Source: Paracoccaceae bacterium (lineage in GTDB: Bacteria; Pseudomonadota; Alphaproteobacteria; Rhodobacterales; Rhodobacteraceae). From it: a DNA stretch of 5,438 nucleotides. Below the pieces are notes generated by a model. That model was not told where the DNA came from and searched no databases. It worked only from the letters and a program-made list of their open reading frames with translations. Where the stretch lies: assembly GCA_015485015.1 (NCBI GenBank), contig WFUK01000020.1:1-5438 (forward strand), written 5' to 3'. Below, in pieces: positions 1-4,960 of this stretch. The position numbers were made by a program, and so were the translations under genes. Each line of letters opens with the position of its first letter. Positions within the stretch are counted from its first letter, which is position 1.

Positions 1-491
1 TATACGTTGTTAAGATACGCCTCTTTACCCACGCGGAAATGGGTTTCACCAATATGGGAAAACCCTTGCGCAAGGTAAAACCCAATCGCGGGGGTATTTT
101 CGGCGTTGGTCGCCAGCCACACAGATTCGGCTGCCTGTTCTCGGCAATGCTGGAACGCCCCCTTTAACAGCCGTTTTCCAACCCCTTTTCCGTGATGGCG
201 GGGCTGGACATAAAAGGTGGAAATTTCAGTTGTTGAGCCGCCTTGCACGGGCGAGGGACTGCTAGCGGACACCTGAATAAACCCGTCAATGCCTTGATTA
301 TTCTGGGAAACAAGGAAAAACTGGTTTGGATCGGCAATCCGCTGCGCAAGCTTTTCCGAAGTGAATTCTCGCAAAACATAGTCCGCAAAGTGCGAATTCA
401 CACCCTCCTTGATATACGCTCCCAGCCAGACTTCGATCGAGATCGCCGCAAGGCTAGACGCATCAGAATTATGAGCTTTTCGCAGCACCAT
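1..491 (-). CDS. GNAT-family N-acetyltransferase (3' end cut by window edge)
   Basis: Translating the minus strand from the ATG at 491 gives 163 residues with no stop before the window edge, so the C-terminus is missing. The protein fits the GNAT fold, whose members move an acetyl group from acetyl-CoA to an amine. The acetyl-CoA motif is visible at residues 98-103 (RHHGKG, matching R/Q-x-x-G-x-G), just after the beta-strand EISTFYVQP (89-97). The late family signature is at 132-144 (N-T-P-A...GFYLAQGF). GNAT proteins usually run about 150-180 residues, so only a few are probably missing. The ATG lies inside the end of the dynamin gene, overlapping it by 23 bases, and GAGGG stands 11 bases upstream; both suggest translational coupling. 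The next codon, GTG, is a possible alternative start. The substrate (small molecule, antibiotic or protein) cannot be read from the sequence. Cytoplasmic; no export signal. Confidence 0.9.
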   Translation of the reverse strand, partial: MVLRKAHNSDASSLAAISIEVWLGAYIKEGVNSHFADYVLREFTSEKLAQRIADPNQFFLVSQNNQGIDGFIQVSASSPSPVQGGSTTEISTFYVQPRHHGKGVGKRLLKGAFQHCREQAAESVWLATNAENTPAIGFYLAQGFSHIGETHFRVGKEAYLNNV

Positions 492-1950
492 GATCAGAGT
501 TACCCTCGCTCGCCCTTTCCCCCTCAATCGTCTTCCCCGACGGGTCCGCATATAAATCATTCAAGCTCTGGATATGGTTCGCCAAGGTCTCCCTGATTTG
601 CCGCAGCCGCTTGGCGGGGCCGTTGCCCCAGCCCGCTGGTTCAGGCGTAAAGATGGAGTGCATCCAGCCCGCGGTTTTCATAAAGGCCTTACGCATGTTC
701 AGCTCTAGCTGGCCATATTTCGGCGTTAGCTTGCGGGCGATGCGCCGCGCGAGGTTGCCGCGCAGCCAGAAGTGGAAGGCCAGCGCCAGAATGGCAAGGC
801 CGACGCCCACACCCGCGATATCCAGCCAGTTAGCCGAAATCCATTCGCCCGAAAACACCTCGGCAGGCGGCCACATGTTGAAGGTTGCCATGAAGCCAAT
901 CACCGCCGCCAGCACCAGCCCCAGCGCCACGCCGTCGCCAATCAGCACATTCCGCCGCCATTTGGCCTTGGCCTTGCGCAGCTGCGGCAGGATATCATCC
1001 TCCAACTCATTCCCCACGGTTTCCAGCACGCTGACAATCCGGTAATTCCGCTGCATCTCGATCTCGTCCATGCGGGCGTGAATCTCGGCGAGGTCCGTAT
1101 CCCGCTTGCGCTGGAAGCGCTCGCGCAAGGCGTCGTCCTCGATCGGCACGCTGGCAGCTTCGTTATAGATGGTATAAAATTTCCCCGCCGTCAGCCCCGC
1201 CTGGGCAATGGCGCGCTGCCATGCGCCGACCACTGCTTCGGGGTTATCCTCCTTGGCCGAGGTATCTATCTGATTGAGAACATAGACAAATTTGCTAGCA
1301 TCCGTGCGGGCGATGGTGCGGGAAACCAGATGTTCCAGCGTGTCTTGCATCGCGCCCGGCTCTGGGTGACGGGCGTCAAAAAATACCAGCACGAGGTCTG
1401 AAAGGTCCAGAATATGGTCGGTAATCCGCAGGGTCGAGGTGCGCTGGTCATCGGCATCAAACCCCGGTGAATCAATCAGAATCCGGTTTTTGATCTTTTC
1501 CGAATTCGCCGTCCGAAGCTGCAAATAGCTCTCGATCCGCTTGCCTTCTCCCTTGGCGACCTTTTCGATCTCGCGCGAAATGCGAAAAAACGGAAAGCGC
1601 GGATCGGCATCCAGCGCCGAGCCGGGCAGGGTCTGGTTGGCCGTGCCCGCCGAGCGATAGCTGACCACGGTAAACTTGTCATCCACCGCCTGATTGCCGG
1701 TATCCTGAATATCATCCCCGATATAATCATTGATAAACGTCGATTTCCCCGAGCTAAACGTGCCCAAAATCGAAATCAGCGGCCACCATGAAATCCGCGA
1801 GGCCAGCGAGCTTTCTTTATCCAGCAAGCCGGTGCGATAAAGCAGCTTGTCCATTTTATAATAGGTTGGCAAAACCTCCAGCAGGGCTGGATTTTCTTTT
1901 GTCAGGTGGTTTTCGAGGCTGGCCAGCCGCTTTTTGAGAAAATGGCTCAT
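469..1950 (-). CDS. Dynamin-like GTPase with two C-terminal membrane helices
   Basis: 493 residues. The P-loop at 63-71 is GTFSSGKST, the form typical of dynamin-type GTPases (G-x-x-S-S-G-K-S/T). The G3 motif is DSPG at 160-163 and G4 is NQID at 226-229, a variant of the usual N/TKxD. T94, in DDKFTVVSY, is a candidate switch I threonine. A helical, charged stretch (about 275-332) follows, then two hydrophobic segments at about 335-357 and 376-396, separated by a short loop containing WPPAEVFSGEW, and a basic helical tail. Known bacterial dynamins bind or remodel membrane using GTP. The helix pair suggests permanent anchoring in the inner membrane with both termini cytoplasmic. At 493 residues it is shorter than the better-known bacterial dynamins and has little room for a full stalk. 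AGGGA 7 bases before the ATG supports this start. It lies 227 bases after the TPR gene and overlaps the acetyltransferase gene. Target membrane and process are unknown. Confidence 0.88.
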   Translation of the reverse strand: MSHFLKKRLASLENHLTKENPALLEVLPTYYKMDKLLYRTGLLDKESSLASRISWWPLISILGTFSSGKSTFINDYIGDDIQDTGNQAVDDKFTVVSYRSAGTANQTLPGSALDADPRFPFFRISREIEKVAKGEGKRIESYLQLRTANSEKIKNRILIDSPGFDADDQRTSTLRITDHILDLSDLVLVFFDARHPEPGAMQDTLEHLVSRTIARTDASKFVYVLNQIDTSAKEDNPEAVVGAWQRAIAQAGLTAGKFYTIYNEAASVPIEDDALRERFQRKRDTDLAEIHARMDEIEMQRNYRIVSVLETVGNELEDDILPQLRKAKAKWRRNVLIGDGVALGLVLAAVIGFMATFNMWPPAEVFSGEWISANWLDIAGVGVGLAILALAFHFWLRGNLARRIARKLTPKYGQLELNMRKAFMKTAGWMHSIFTPEPAGWGNGPAKRLRQIRETLANHIQSLNDLYADPSGKTIEGERASEGNSDHGAAKSS

Positions 1951-2038
1951 GCGGATTCCCTGTATCTGTTTGTTTTGGATAGTGTAGCCAGTTTACCATA
2001 TAAATACAGCAATTTCGTAGCTATCCGGGGGATTAGTG

Positions 2039-2079
2039 CGCTGGCGATCATGGGCGTGCCAGCGTGGCGAAGGCCACGC
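2039..2079. repeat. Two overlapping, mutually exclusive inverted repeats
   Basis: The first hairpin pairs 2039-2045 (CGCTGGC) with 2058-2064 (GCCAGCG) around 12 bases. The second pairs 2062-2068 (GCGTGGC) with 2073-2079 (GCCACGC) around a 4-base loop. They share bases 2062-2064, so both cannot form fully at once. Together with the small GCTC-CC-GAGC hairpin at 2083-2092 and the palindrome at 2107-2138, they form a roughly 100-base structured block. Arrangement and GC bias are like REP/BIME-type extragenic repeats, but copies elsewhere in the genome cannot be seen from this window. Confidence 0.75.
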
Positions 2080-2106
2080 GAAGCTCCCGAGCGTAGCGAG
2101 GCGATG

Positions 2107-2138
2107 GCGCGCATTTGAATTTCAATTCAAATGCGCGC
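2107..2138. repeat. 32-base near-perfect palindrome (15-bp arms)
   Basis: The left arm 2107-2121 (GCGCGCATTTGAATT) and right arm 2124-2138 (AATTCAAATGCGCGC) are exact reverse complements around a 2-base centre. In RNA the loop would probably open to four or more bases. It begins 39 bases after the stop of the minus-strand TPR gene. Neither strand has a T-run after it, so it is not a standard Rho-independent terminator. It could be a 3' mRNA-stabilising stem, a protein-binding operator, or part of a mobile palindromic repeat. Confidence 0.9.
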
Positions 2139-2177
2139 AATGTTTGCGATATGTGTTGGGTGGGCAGGGCAAAAGGC

Positions 2178-2804
2178 TTAGCGATTGGCCCTCATAAAGC
2201 TTTGCAGCTCGGTGGCTTTATTCGGGGCAATGCGCATCAGCAGCGTGGCCATGCCCTGTGCCATTTGCATATTGCCTTCACGGCTGGCCAGCTTGCCGAC
2301 GGCTAGAAAATGGGTTGCGGCTTTGCCGAATTGCCCAAGATTGTAATAGAGGTTGCCGGTTTCGCCGTGCAAATCCGCGTTATTCGGAAAATCCGAAGTG
2401 AGGGCTTCATATAGGCGCGCGGCTTCTGTGGTGTTGCCTTGGCTGAATACTTCGCGCGCTTTGGTCCAGCGGGCGACCAAGCCATCGCTGGAGGGTGCAG
2501 CGGGTGCGGGCGTGGCTGTGGGCGCGGCGGCTTGGCCGAAATATTGCGGGGTGATTTGCGAGCCATATACCGGCGGCGCGCTATAGCTTGGCTCAATGCT
2601 TTCTTCGGGGCCGGTGGCCTCGGCATTGGCTGTTGCATCCGGTGTTTGGGCTGGCTCTGCCTCGGGGGAAAGCGCGGCGCTCGCGGCAGCCTGCTCGGCT
2701 TCTGGTGTGGTATAATAGGCGATCAGCTGATCCCGCTTCAGGAACGCAAAAATTGCAGCTCCGACGAGGGCGTAAATCGCCAGCAAGCGAACAAATGGCA
2801 TCAT
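2178..2804 (-). CDS. Membrane-anchored TPR-repeat protein
   Basis: 208 residues. A hydrophobic segment at about 5-21 is followed at once by FLKRDQ, so it reads as a signal anchor rather than a cleaved signal peptide. Next comes a low-complexity linker (about 32-107) rich in Ala, Pro, Glu and Thr, then a helical domain from about 109 with at least two TPR-like repeats. The clearest is at 143-176, where ADLHGETGNLYYNLGQFGKA follows the TPR pattern. TPR domains serve as protein-binding scaffolds, so this looks like a tethered adaptor; the linker would hold the TPR domain well away from the membrane. By the positive-inside rule the K23/R24 pair after the helix and R6 before it leave the orientation uncertain. 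GGGAG 7 bases before the first of two adjacent ATG codons supports the start. It lies 48 bases after the ParA-like gene, probably in the same transcript. Partner unknown. Confidence 0.82.
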   Translation of the reverse strand: MMPFVRLLAIYALVGAAIFAFLKRDQLIAYYTTPEAEQAAASAALSPEAEPAQTPDATANAEATGPEESIEPSYSAPPVYGSQITPQYFGQAAAPTATPAPAAPSSDGLVARWTKAREVFSQGNTTEAARLYEALTSDFPNNADLHGETGNLYYNLGQFGKAATHFLAVGKLASREGNMQMAQGMATLLMRIAPNKATELQSFMRANR

Positions 2805-2852
2805 GGTATTTCTCCCTTTGGGCCAATGGCCACCTTAGATGTTATTTCGGCG

Positions 2853-3470
2853 CTAGGCCCCGTAAATTTCTTGCGCCAAGGCGTCGAGCTCGACGGCGGC
2901 TTTGCCGGAGGGTTCCAGCTCGTTCACCGCCAGGCCCTCGGAAAACGAGCGTCGAAAGGCCAGGCGCTGCACCAGCTTGCTATGGAGCGGTTTCAGCGTG
3001 CCGAGCATTTCCAGCGCCTCGAAGGTCTCGGCATTTTCGCGAGAGCGCGGGTGCGGGTCGGCGCGGTTGATGAAGGCAAAAACCCTGGGCATGCGGGCGC
3101 TGCCGCGTTGTTCTTTGATGATTTCCAAAAACCGCTGGGTGGCCCAGATATCGGCTTGCGAGGGGGTGACCGGAATAATAACCTGACTACAGGCGCGGAT
3201 GGCATCGCCGACCGCTGCCATATCCGAAGTGCCGACATCGATCAGCCAATCGCCACGGGCTTTGCCCTTTTCGGGCAGCTTATGCACCACCTTTAGCGCC
3301 GGCTCTATGCCGTCTTCCTCGCGGATGGCGGCCACATCGCTCACCGTGCGTTGGGGGTCAAGATCACAGACGGTGACATTTTCACCCTGCGCAATCCGCC
3401 ACATCGCCATATTAAAAACCACCGTGCTTTTGCCGGTGCCACCTTTGAAATTCGCATAGAGGGTCAGCAT
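2853..3470 (-). CDS. ParA/MinD-family ATPase (orphan, no ParB nearby)
   Basis: 205 residues. The deviant Walker A motif KGGTGKST is at 9-16, with the signature lysine K9 and P-loop lysine K14. The A' motif DLDPQ is at 36-40, and the Walker B region WLIDVGTSD carries D78. The hydrophobic strand VIIPVTPSQADI is at 97-108, and FINRADP at 133-139 fits the nucleotide-base contact loop. The ending AFRRSFSEG...NELEPSGKAAVELDALAQEI is typical of ParA-like proteins. These ATPases dimerise on ATP and use DNA or membrane as a matrix to position plasmids, chromosomes or protein cargoes. It is short, has no N-terminal helix-turn-helix, and I see neither parB nor parS here, so a cargo-positioning role is likelier than plasmid partition. 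There is no obvious MinD-type C-terminal amphipathic helix. AGGAG 6 bases before the ATG supports the start. The SD sequence overlaps the stop codon of the gene before it, leaving a gap of 3 bases. Confidence 0.92.
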   Translation of the reverse strand: MLTLYANFKGGTGKSTVVFNMAMWRIAQGENVTVCDLDPQRTVSDVAAIREEDGIEPALKVVHKLPEKGKARGDWLIDVGTSDMAAVGDAIRACSQVIIPVTPSQADIWATQRFLEIIKEQRGSARMPRVFAFINRADPHPRSRENAETFEALEMLGTLKPLHSKLVQRLAFRRSFSEGLAVNELEPSGKAAVELDALAQEIYGA

Positions 3471-3480
3471 GGGTTACTCC
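3471..3480 (-). promoter_or_regulatory. Ribosome binding site of the ParA-like gene, inside the upstream stop
   Basis: On the minus strand this reads GGAGTAACCC directly before the ATG. The TAA within it is the stop codon of the preceding gene, so terminating ribosomes sit on the start region of the next gene, which favours translational coupling. The same ten bases precede the start of that preceding gene (4241-4250). Confidence 0.75.
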
Positions 3481-4238
3481 TGTGTTTCCGGTCGCGGCAC
3501 ATCGATCAATGTCCAGCCATCTGGCACGGTAAAAAGGCTTTGGTCAACCGGTCCGACGATAATGTTTTCCATCCGGCGGCGGGTGCCATCGGGCAGGGTC
3601 TCGCTTAATACCAGCTGCAATTCGGGATCATACCACCATTCGCTGCGCATCGTGGCAGAGCCTACACGCGGGGTTTCGGTCACCCAATGCTCGGCCTCGC
3701 GGCCTTCCAGCACCTGCATTTCCAGAAAGGTCATTTGCACCACCGTGCCGTTCGACATTTCCTGGCGCAGCGCGCGCTTGCGCTTGGGGTCCCATAAGAT
3801 AATCATTTGATTGCTGGACCCGGCGGCGACCACATGCCAGCGCTCAACCGGAATACTTTGATAAACCTCGATGCCGAGCCGCGTGCAGGTCAGGCCGTTA
3901 TCCTCAAGATCCGGCGGGCAGGGCGGGGTGTAGCTATCGGCGAATTCTTCGGGCTGGGGCGGGCCGATGCGCTCGATATAGGTTTTGGTGGCAGGGTATA
4001 GCACCAGCGTGCGGCCCTCGGTCGGGCGTAAAATCTGGATCACCGCTTCGCCGCCTTGCTCGAATTCCAACCGCATAAAAGAGCCGGATTTGGTGATGAT
4101 ACCAAAGCGATCCGGCTGGTCGGGGGTGGTTTGCACCGTGCGGGCAGAGAAGGCGGGCAGGGGGGTGTTTTGGGCCGATACATGTGTGGCCAGCAGCAGC
4201 GCTGATAGCGCCAGAGCAAAAACCTGTCGAATAATCAT
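3474..4238 (-). CDS. Exported periplasmic protein, LolA/DUF4412-like appearance
   Basis: 254 residues. The N-terminus is a classic Sec signal peptide: MIIRQ, a hydrophobic core, then VSA|Q with cleavage predicted after residue 22. There is no lipobox cysteine, so it is probably soluble in the periplasm. The mature part is rich in beta-strand patterns: FGIITKSGSFMRLEF (45-59), RTLVLYPATKTYIE (76-89), VERWHVV, QMIILWDPKRKRALRQE, and a final LFTVPDGW. This succession, with residues reading out a metal- or lipid-bound surface, recalls the LolA-like and DUF4412 half-barrel families, but no diagnostic residue proves it. The mature protein has a possible disulfide pair, C107 and C118, in a Pro-rich loop. 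GGAGT before the ATG at 4238 supports the start. The gene sits just past the terminator of the repeat-protein gene and 3 bases before the ParA-like gene, so it heads that gene group. Function unknown. Confidence 0.8.
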   Translation of the reverse strand: MIIRQVFALALSALLLATHVSAQNTPLPAFSARTVQTTPDQPDRFGIITKSGSFMRLEFEQGGEAVIQILRPTEGRTLVLYPATKTYIERIGPPQPEEFADSYTPPCPPDLEDNGLTCTRLGIEVYQSIPVERWHVVAAGSSNQMIILWDPKRKRALRQEMSNGTVVQMTFLEMQVLEGREAEHWVTETPRVGSATMRSEWWYDPELQLVLSETLPDGTRRRMENIIVGPVDQSLFTVPDGWTLIDVPRPETQE

Positions 4239-4240
4239 AA

Positions 4241-4250
4241 GGGTTACTCC
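4241..4250 (-). promoter_or_regulatory. Ribosome binding site of the LolA-like gene
   Basis: The minus strand reads GGAGTAACCC, then TT, then the ATG at 4238. It is identical over ten bases to the site before the ParA-like gene (3471-3480), although here the embedded TAA ends no recognised gene. Confidence 0.7.
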
Positions 4251-4264
4251 GGTTTTGTGGCTCC

Positions 4265-4303
4265 AAAAAAGAAAAATCCGCCCCCTGAAACCAGAGGGCG
4301 GAT
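4265..4303 (-). terminator. Rho-independent terminator after the Gly/Asn/Trp-repeat gene
   Basis: In minus-strand RNA, arm 4303-4292 (AUCCGCCCUCUG) pairs with arm 4287-4276 (CAGGGGGCGGAU). This gives a 12-bp stem with one U-G wobble and a GUUU loop, followed by UUUUCUUUUUU (4275-4265). It starts 11 bases after the TAA of the repeat-protein gene. The T-tract ends only 26 bases before the ATG of the next gene, leaving no room for a full separate promoter after it. Expression of the downstream genes should therefore need read-through or a promoter lying upstream of the hairpin. Confidence 0.93.
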
Positions 4304-4314
4304 CTTGGGTGGAT

Positions 4315-4866
4315 TTACTCGGAAGCCGGTGCTGCAGCTTCTGCAGCCGGGGCTTCCATTGGCGTAATCACGATCGGGTAAGGACCATTTGGACCCATCA
4401 TCATTGGCTGGCCGTTTGGCCCCATGAAGATGCCCATGGAGTTACCCATGTTGCCATAGCCGTTGCCTTGACCATTGCCTTGGCCTTCAGCTTGGCCTTG
4501 ACCCTGGCCTTGGCCTTCGGCAGAGCCGTTGAAGCCAAAGGTGAAGTTGCCGGTGCCGTTATTGCTGTTGCTGCCGTTGAAAGGGCCCCAGTTGTTGTTG
4601 CCGCCCCAGCCGTTATTGCCGCCCCAAGGCGCCCAGCCATTGTTGCCCCAGCCGTTGTTGCCGCCCCAAGGTGCCCAGCCATTGTTGCCCCAACCATTGT
4701 TGCCCCAGCCGTTATTGCCACCCCAAGGTGCCCAGCCATTGCCGCCAAATGGGCCATTGTTGTTATAGCCATAACCAGGCGCGCCATTAAATTGAGCAGA
4801 AGCTTGAGTTGCGGCGATAGCGCCCAAACCAGCTACAAGTGCGGTCGAAATCAGAATTTTACGCAT
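4315..4866 (-). CDS. Secreted Gly/Asn/Trp-repeat protein, sulfur-globule-protein-like
   Basis: 183 residues. MRKILIS plus a hydrophobic stretch ending in QASA|QF is a Sec signal peptide, cut after residue 24. The mature chain is low-complexity: a Gly/Asn/Trp repeat at 41-96 (units such as GGNNGWGNNGWAPW), a Gly/Gln/Glu stretch at 116-136, a Met/Gly/Pro/Asn segment at 140-163, and an Ala/Glu tail. There are 11 tryptophans between 45 and 93. After the signal peptide I find no Lys, Arg, His, Cys or Asp. Small exported Gly/Asn/aromatic-repeat proteins of this type coat the periplasmic sulfur globules of purple and other sulfur-oxidising bacteria, which is the best match I recognise. Other structural, adhesive or biofilm roles remain possible. 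The ATG at 4866 is chosen for GGAGG 5 bases upstream and the signal peptide beginning there; a longer in-frame start at 5034 is rejected. Its own terminator and strong ribosome binding site suggest high expression. Confidence 0.85.
   Translation of the reverse strand: MRKILISTALVAGLGAIAATQASAQFNGAPGYGYNNNGPFGGNGWAPWGGNNGWGNNGWGNNGWAPWGGNNGWGNNGWAPWGGNNGWGGNNNWGPFNGSNSNNGTGNFTFGFNGSAEGQGQGQGQAEGQGNGQGNGYGNMGNSMGIFMGPNGQPMMMGPNGPYPIVITPMEAPAAEAAAPASE
4462..4520 (-). repeat. CTTGGCC-rich degenerate repeat coding for Gly-Gln/Glu
   Basis: On the plus strand the motif CTTGGCCTT and close variants recur several times. On the coding strand this gives EGQGQGQGQAEGQGNGQG (residues 117-134). Short in-frame units like this can expand or contract by slippage. 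Confidence 0.7.
4603..4743 (-). repeat. 42-base in-frame tandem repeat, three copies plus a 15-base extra unit
   Basis: Copies start at 4603, 4645 and 4702, each 42 bases and 14 codons long. The second and third are separated by an extra 15-base unit (4687-4701) coding GNNGW. Copies differ at a few third positions, such as AAGGC versus AAGGT and TTATTG versus TTGTTG, so they have drifted under protein-level selection. Every length change is a multiple of three and keeps the frame. Confidence 0.88.
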
Positions 4867-4870
4867 AGTA

Positions 4871-4876
4871 TCCTCC
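4871..4876 (-). promoter_or_regulatory. Strong Shine-Dalgarno that fixes the start of the repeat-protein gene
   Basis: The minus strand reads GGAGGA, with GGAGG 5 bases before the ATG at 4866. It is the strongest ribosome binding site in the window and the main reason for choosing this start over the in-frame ATG at 5034. Confidence 0.88.
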
Positions 4877-4879
4877 AGC

Positions 4880-4918
4880 GTTGTCCCTGTTGAAAGGAAG
4901 CTCAGGCAACGGGACAAC
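4880..4918 (-). promoter_or_regulatory. 5' leader hairpin three bases before the Shine-Dalgarno
   Basis: In minus-strand RNA, GUUGUCCC (4918-4911) pairs with GGGACAAC (4887-4880), and the stem continues as GUUG (4910-4907) with CAAC (4892-4889). The result is 12 bp with one bulged A at 4888 and a 14-base loop. It ends three bases before GGAGG. A stem this close to the ribosome binding site may protect the mRNA from 5' decay or act as a control element. The loop contains CUUCC, which can pair with GGAGG through one G-U wobble. Confidence 0.75.
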
Positions 4919-4940
4919 CGCCAGAAACTTCTATTAATGC

Positions 4941-4954
4941 TCCGCAGATGCGGA
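4941..4954. repeat. Short dyad TCCGCA-N2-TGCGGA after the last stop of the right-hand gene
   Basis: A perfect 6-bp inverted repeat with a 2-base centre, seven bases after the stop of the gene at 4961. It lacks a T-run on the minus strand, so it is a poor terminator. It lies a few bases before TTAATA on the minus strand, so it might be an operator near the promoter of the repeat-protein gene. No clear -35/-10 pair was found. Confidence 0.4.
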
Positions 4955-4960
4955 TATTTG

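Larger units (their letters stand above)
1951..2177. other. 227-base intergenic region rich in inverted repeats
   Basis: Lies between the stop of the TPR gene and the start of the dynamin gene; I find no convincing gene in it. The part near the TPR gene (2038-2138) is GC-rich and packed with hairpins, listed separately. The part near the dynamin start (about 1960-2030) is AT-rich, with TTTATAT and TACACT on the minus strand, and could hold a promoter for the dynamin gene. I cannot pair a -35 and -10 with good spacing, so no promoter is called. A 70-codon plus-strand reading frame crosses here but also runs into the dynamin gene and has no sensible ribosome binding site. Confidence 0.7.

Noticed and set aside
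1960..2030. A sigma70-type promoter for the dynamin gene
   Set aside because: TTGCTG and TACACT are present on the minus strand, but the spacing is about 20 bases, so the match is too weak to call.
2107..2138. The palindrome as a Rho-independent terminator of the TPR gene
   Set aside because: Neither strand has a T-run after the stem, so only the stem criterion is met; kept as a repeat of unknown role.
2439..3296. A 285-codon plus-strand reading frame
   Set aside because: It is antisense to the TPR and ParA-like genes, both of which have clear motifs and ribosome binding sites; no recognisable domain on this strand.
2853..3470. A plasmid partition locus (parA with parB and parS)
   Set aside because: No ParB-like gene follows, no centromere-like repeats are beside it, and no replication gene is in the window; the neighbours suggest another cargo.
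4603..4743. Regular repeats that could suggest a CRISPR array
   Set aside because: The units are contiguous, degenerate at third codon positions and in frame within a secreted protein; there are no unique spacers.
3985..4893. A 302-codon plus-strand reading frame
   Set aside because: It lies antisense to the repeat gene and the LolA-like gene, crosses the terminator, and its Ala/Val/Pro-rich part is just the complement of the Gly/Asn/Trp repeats.
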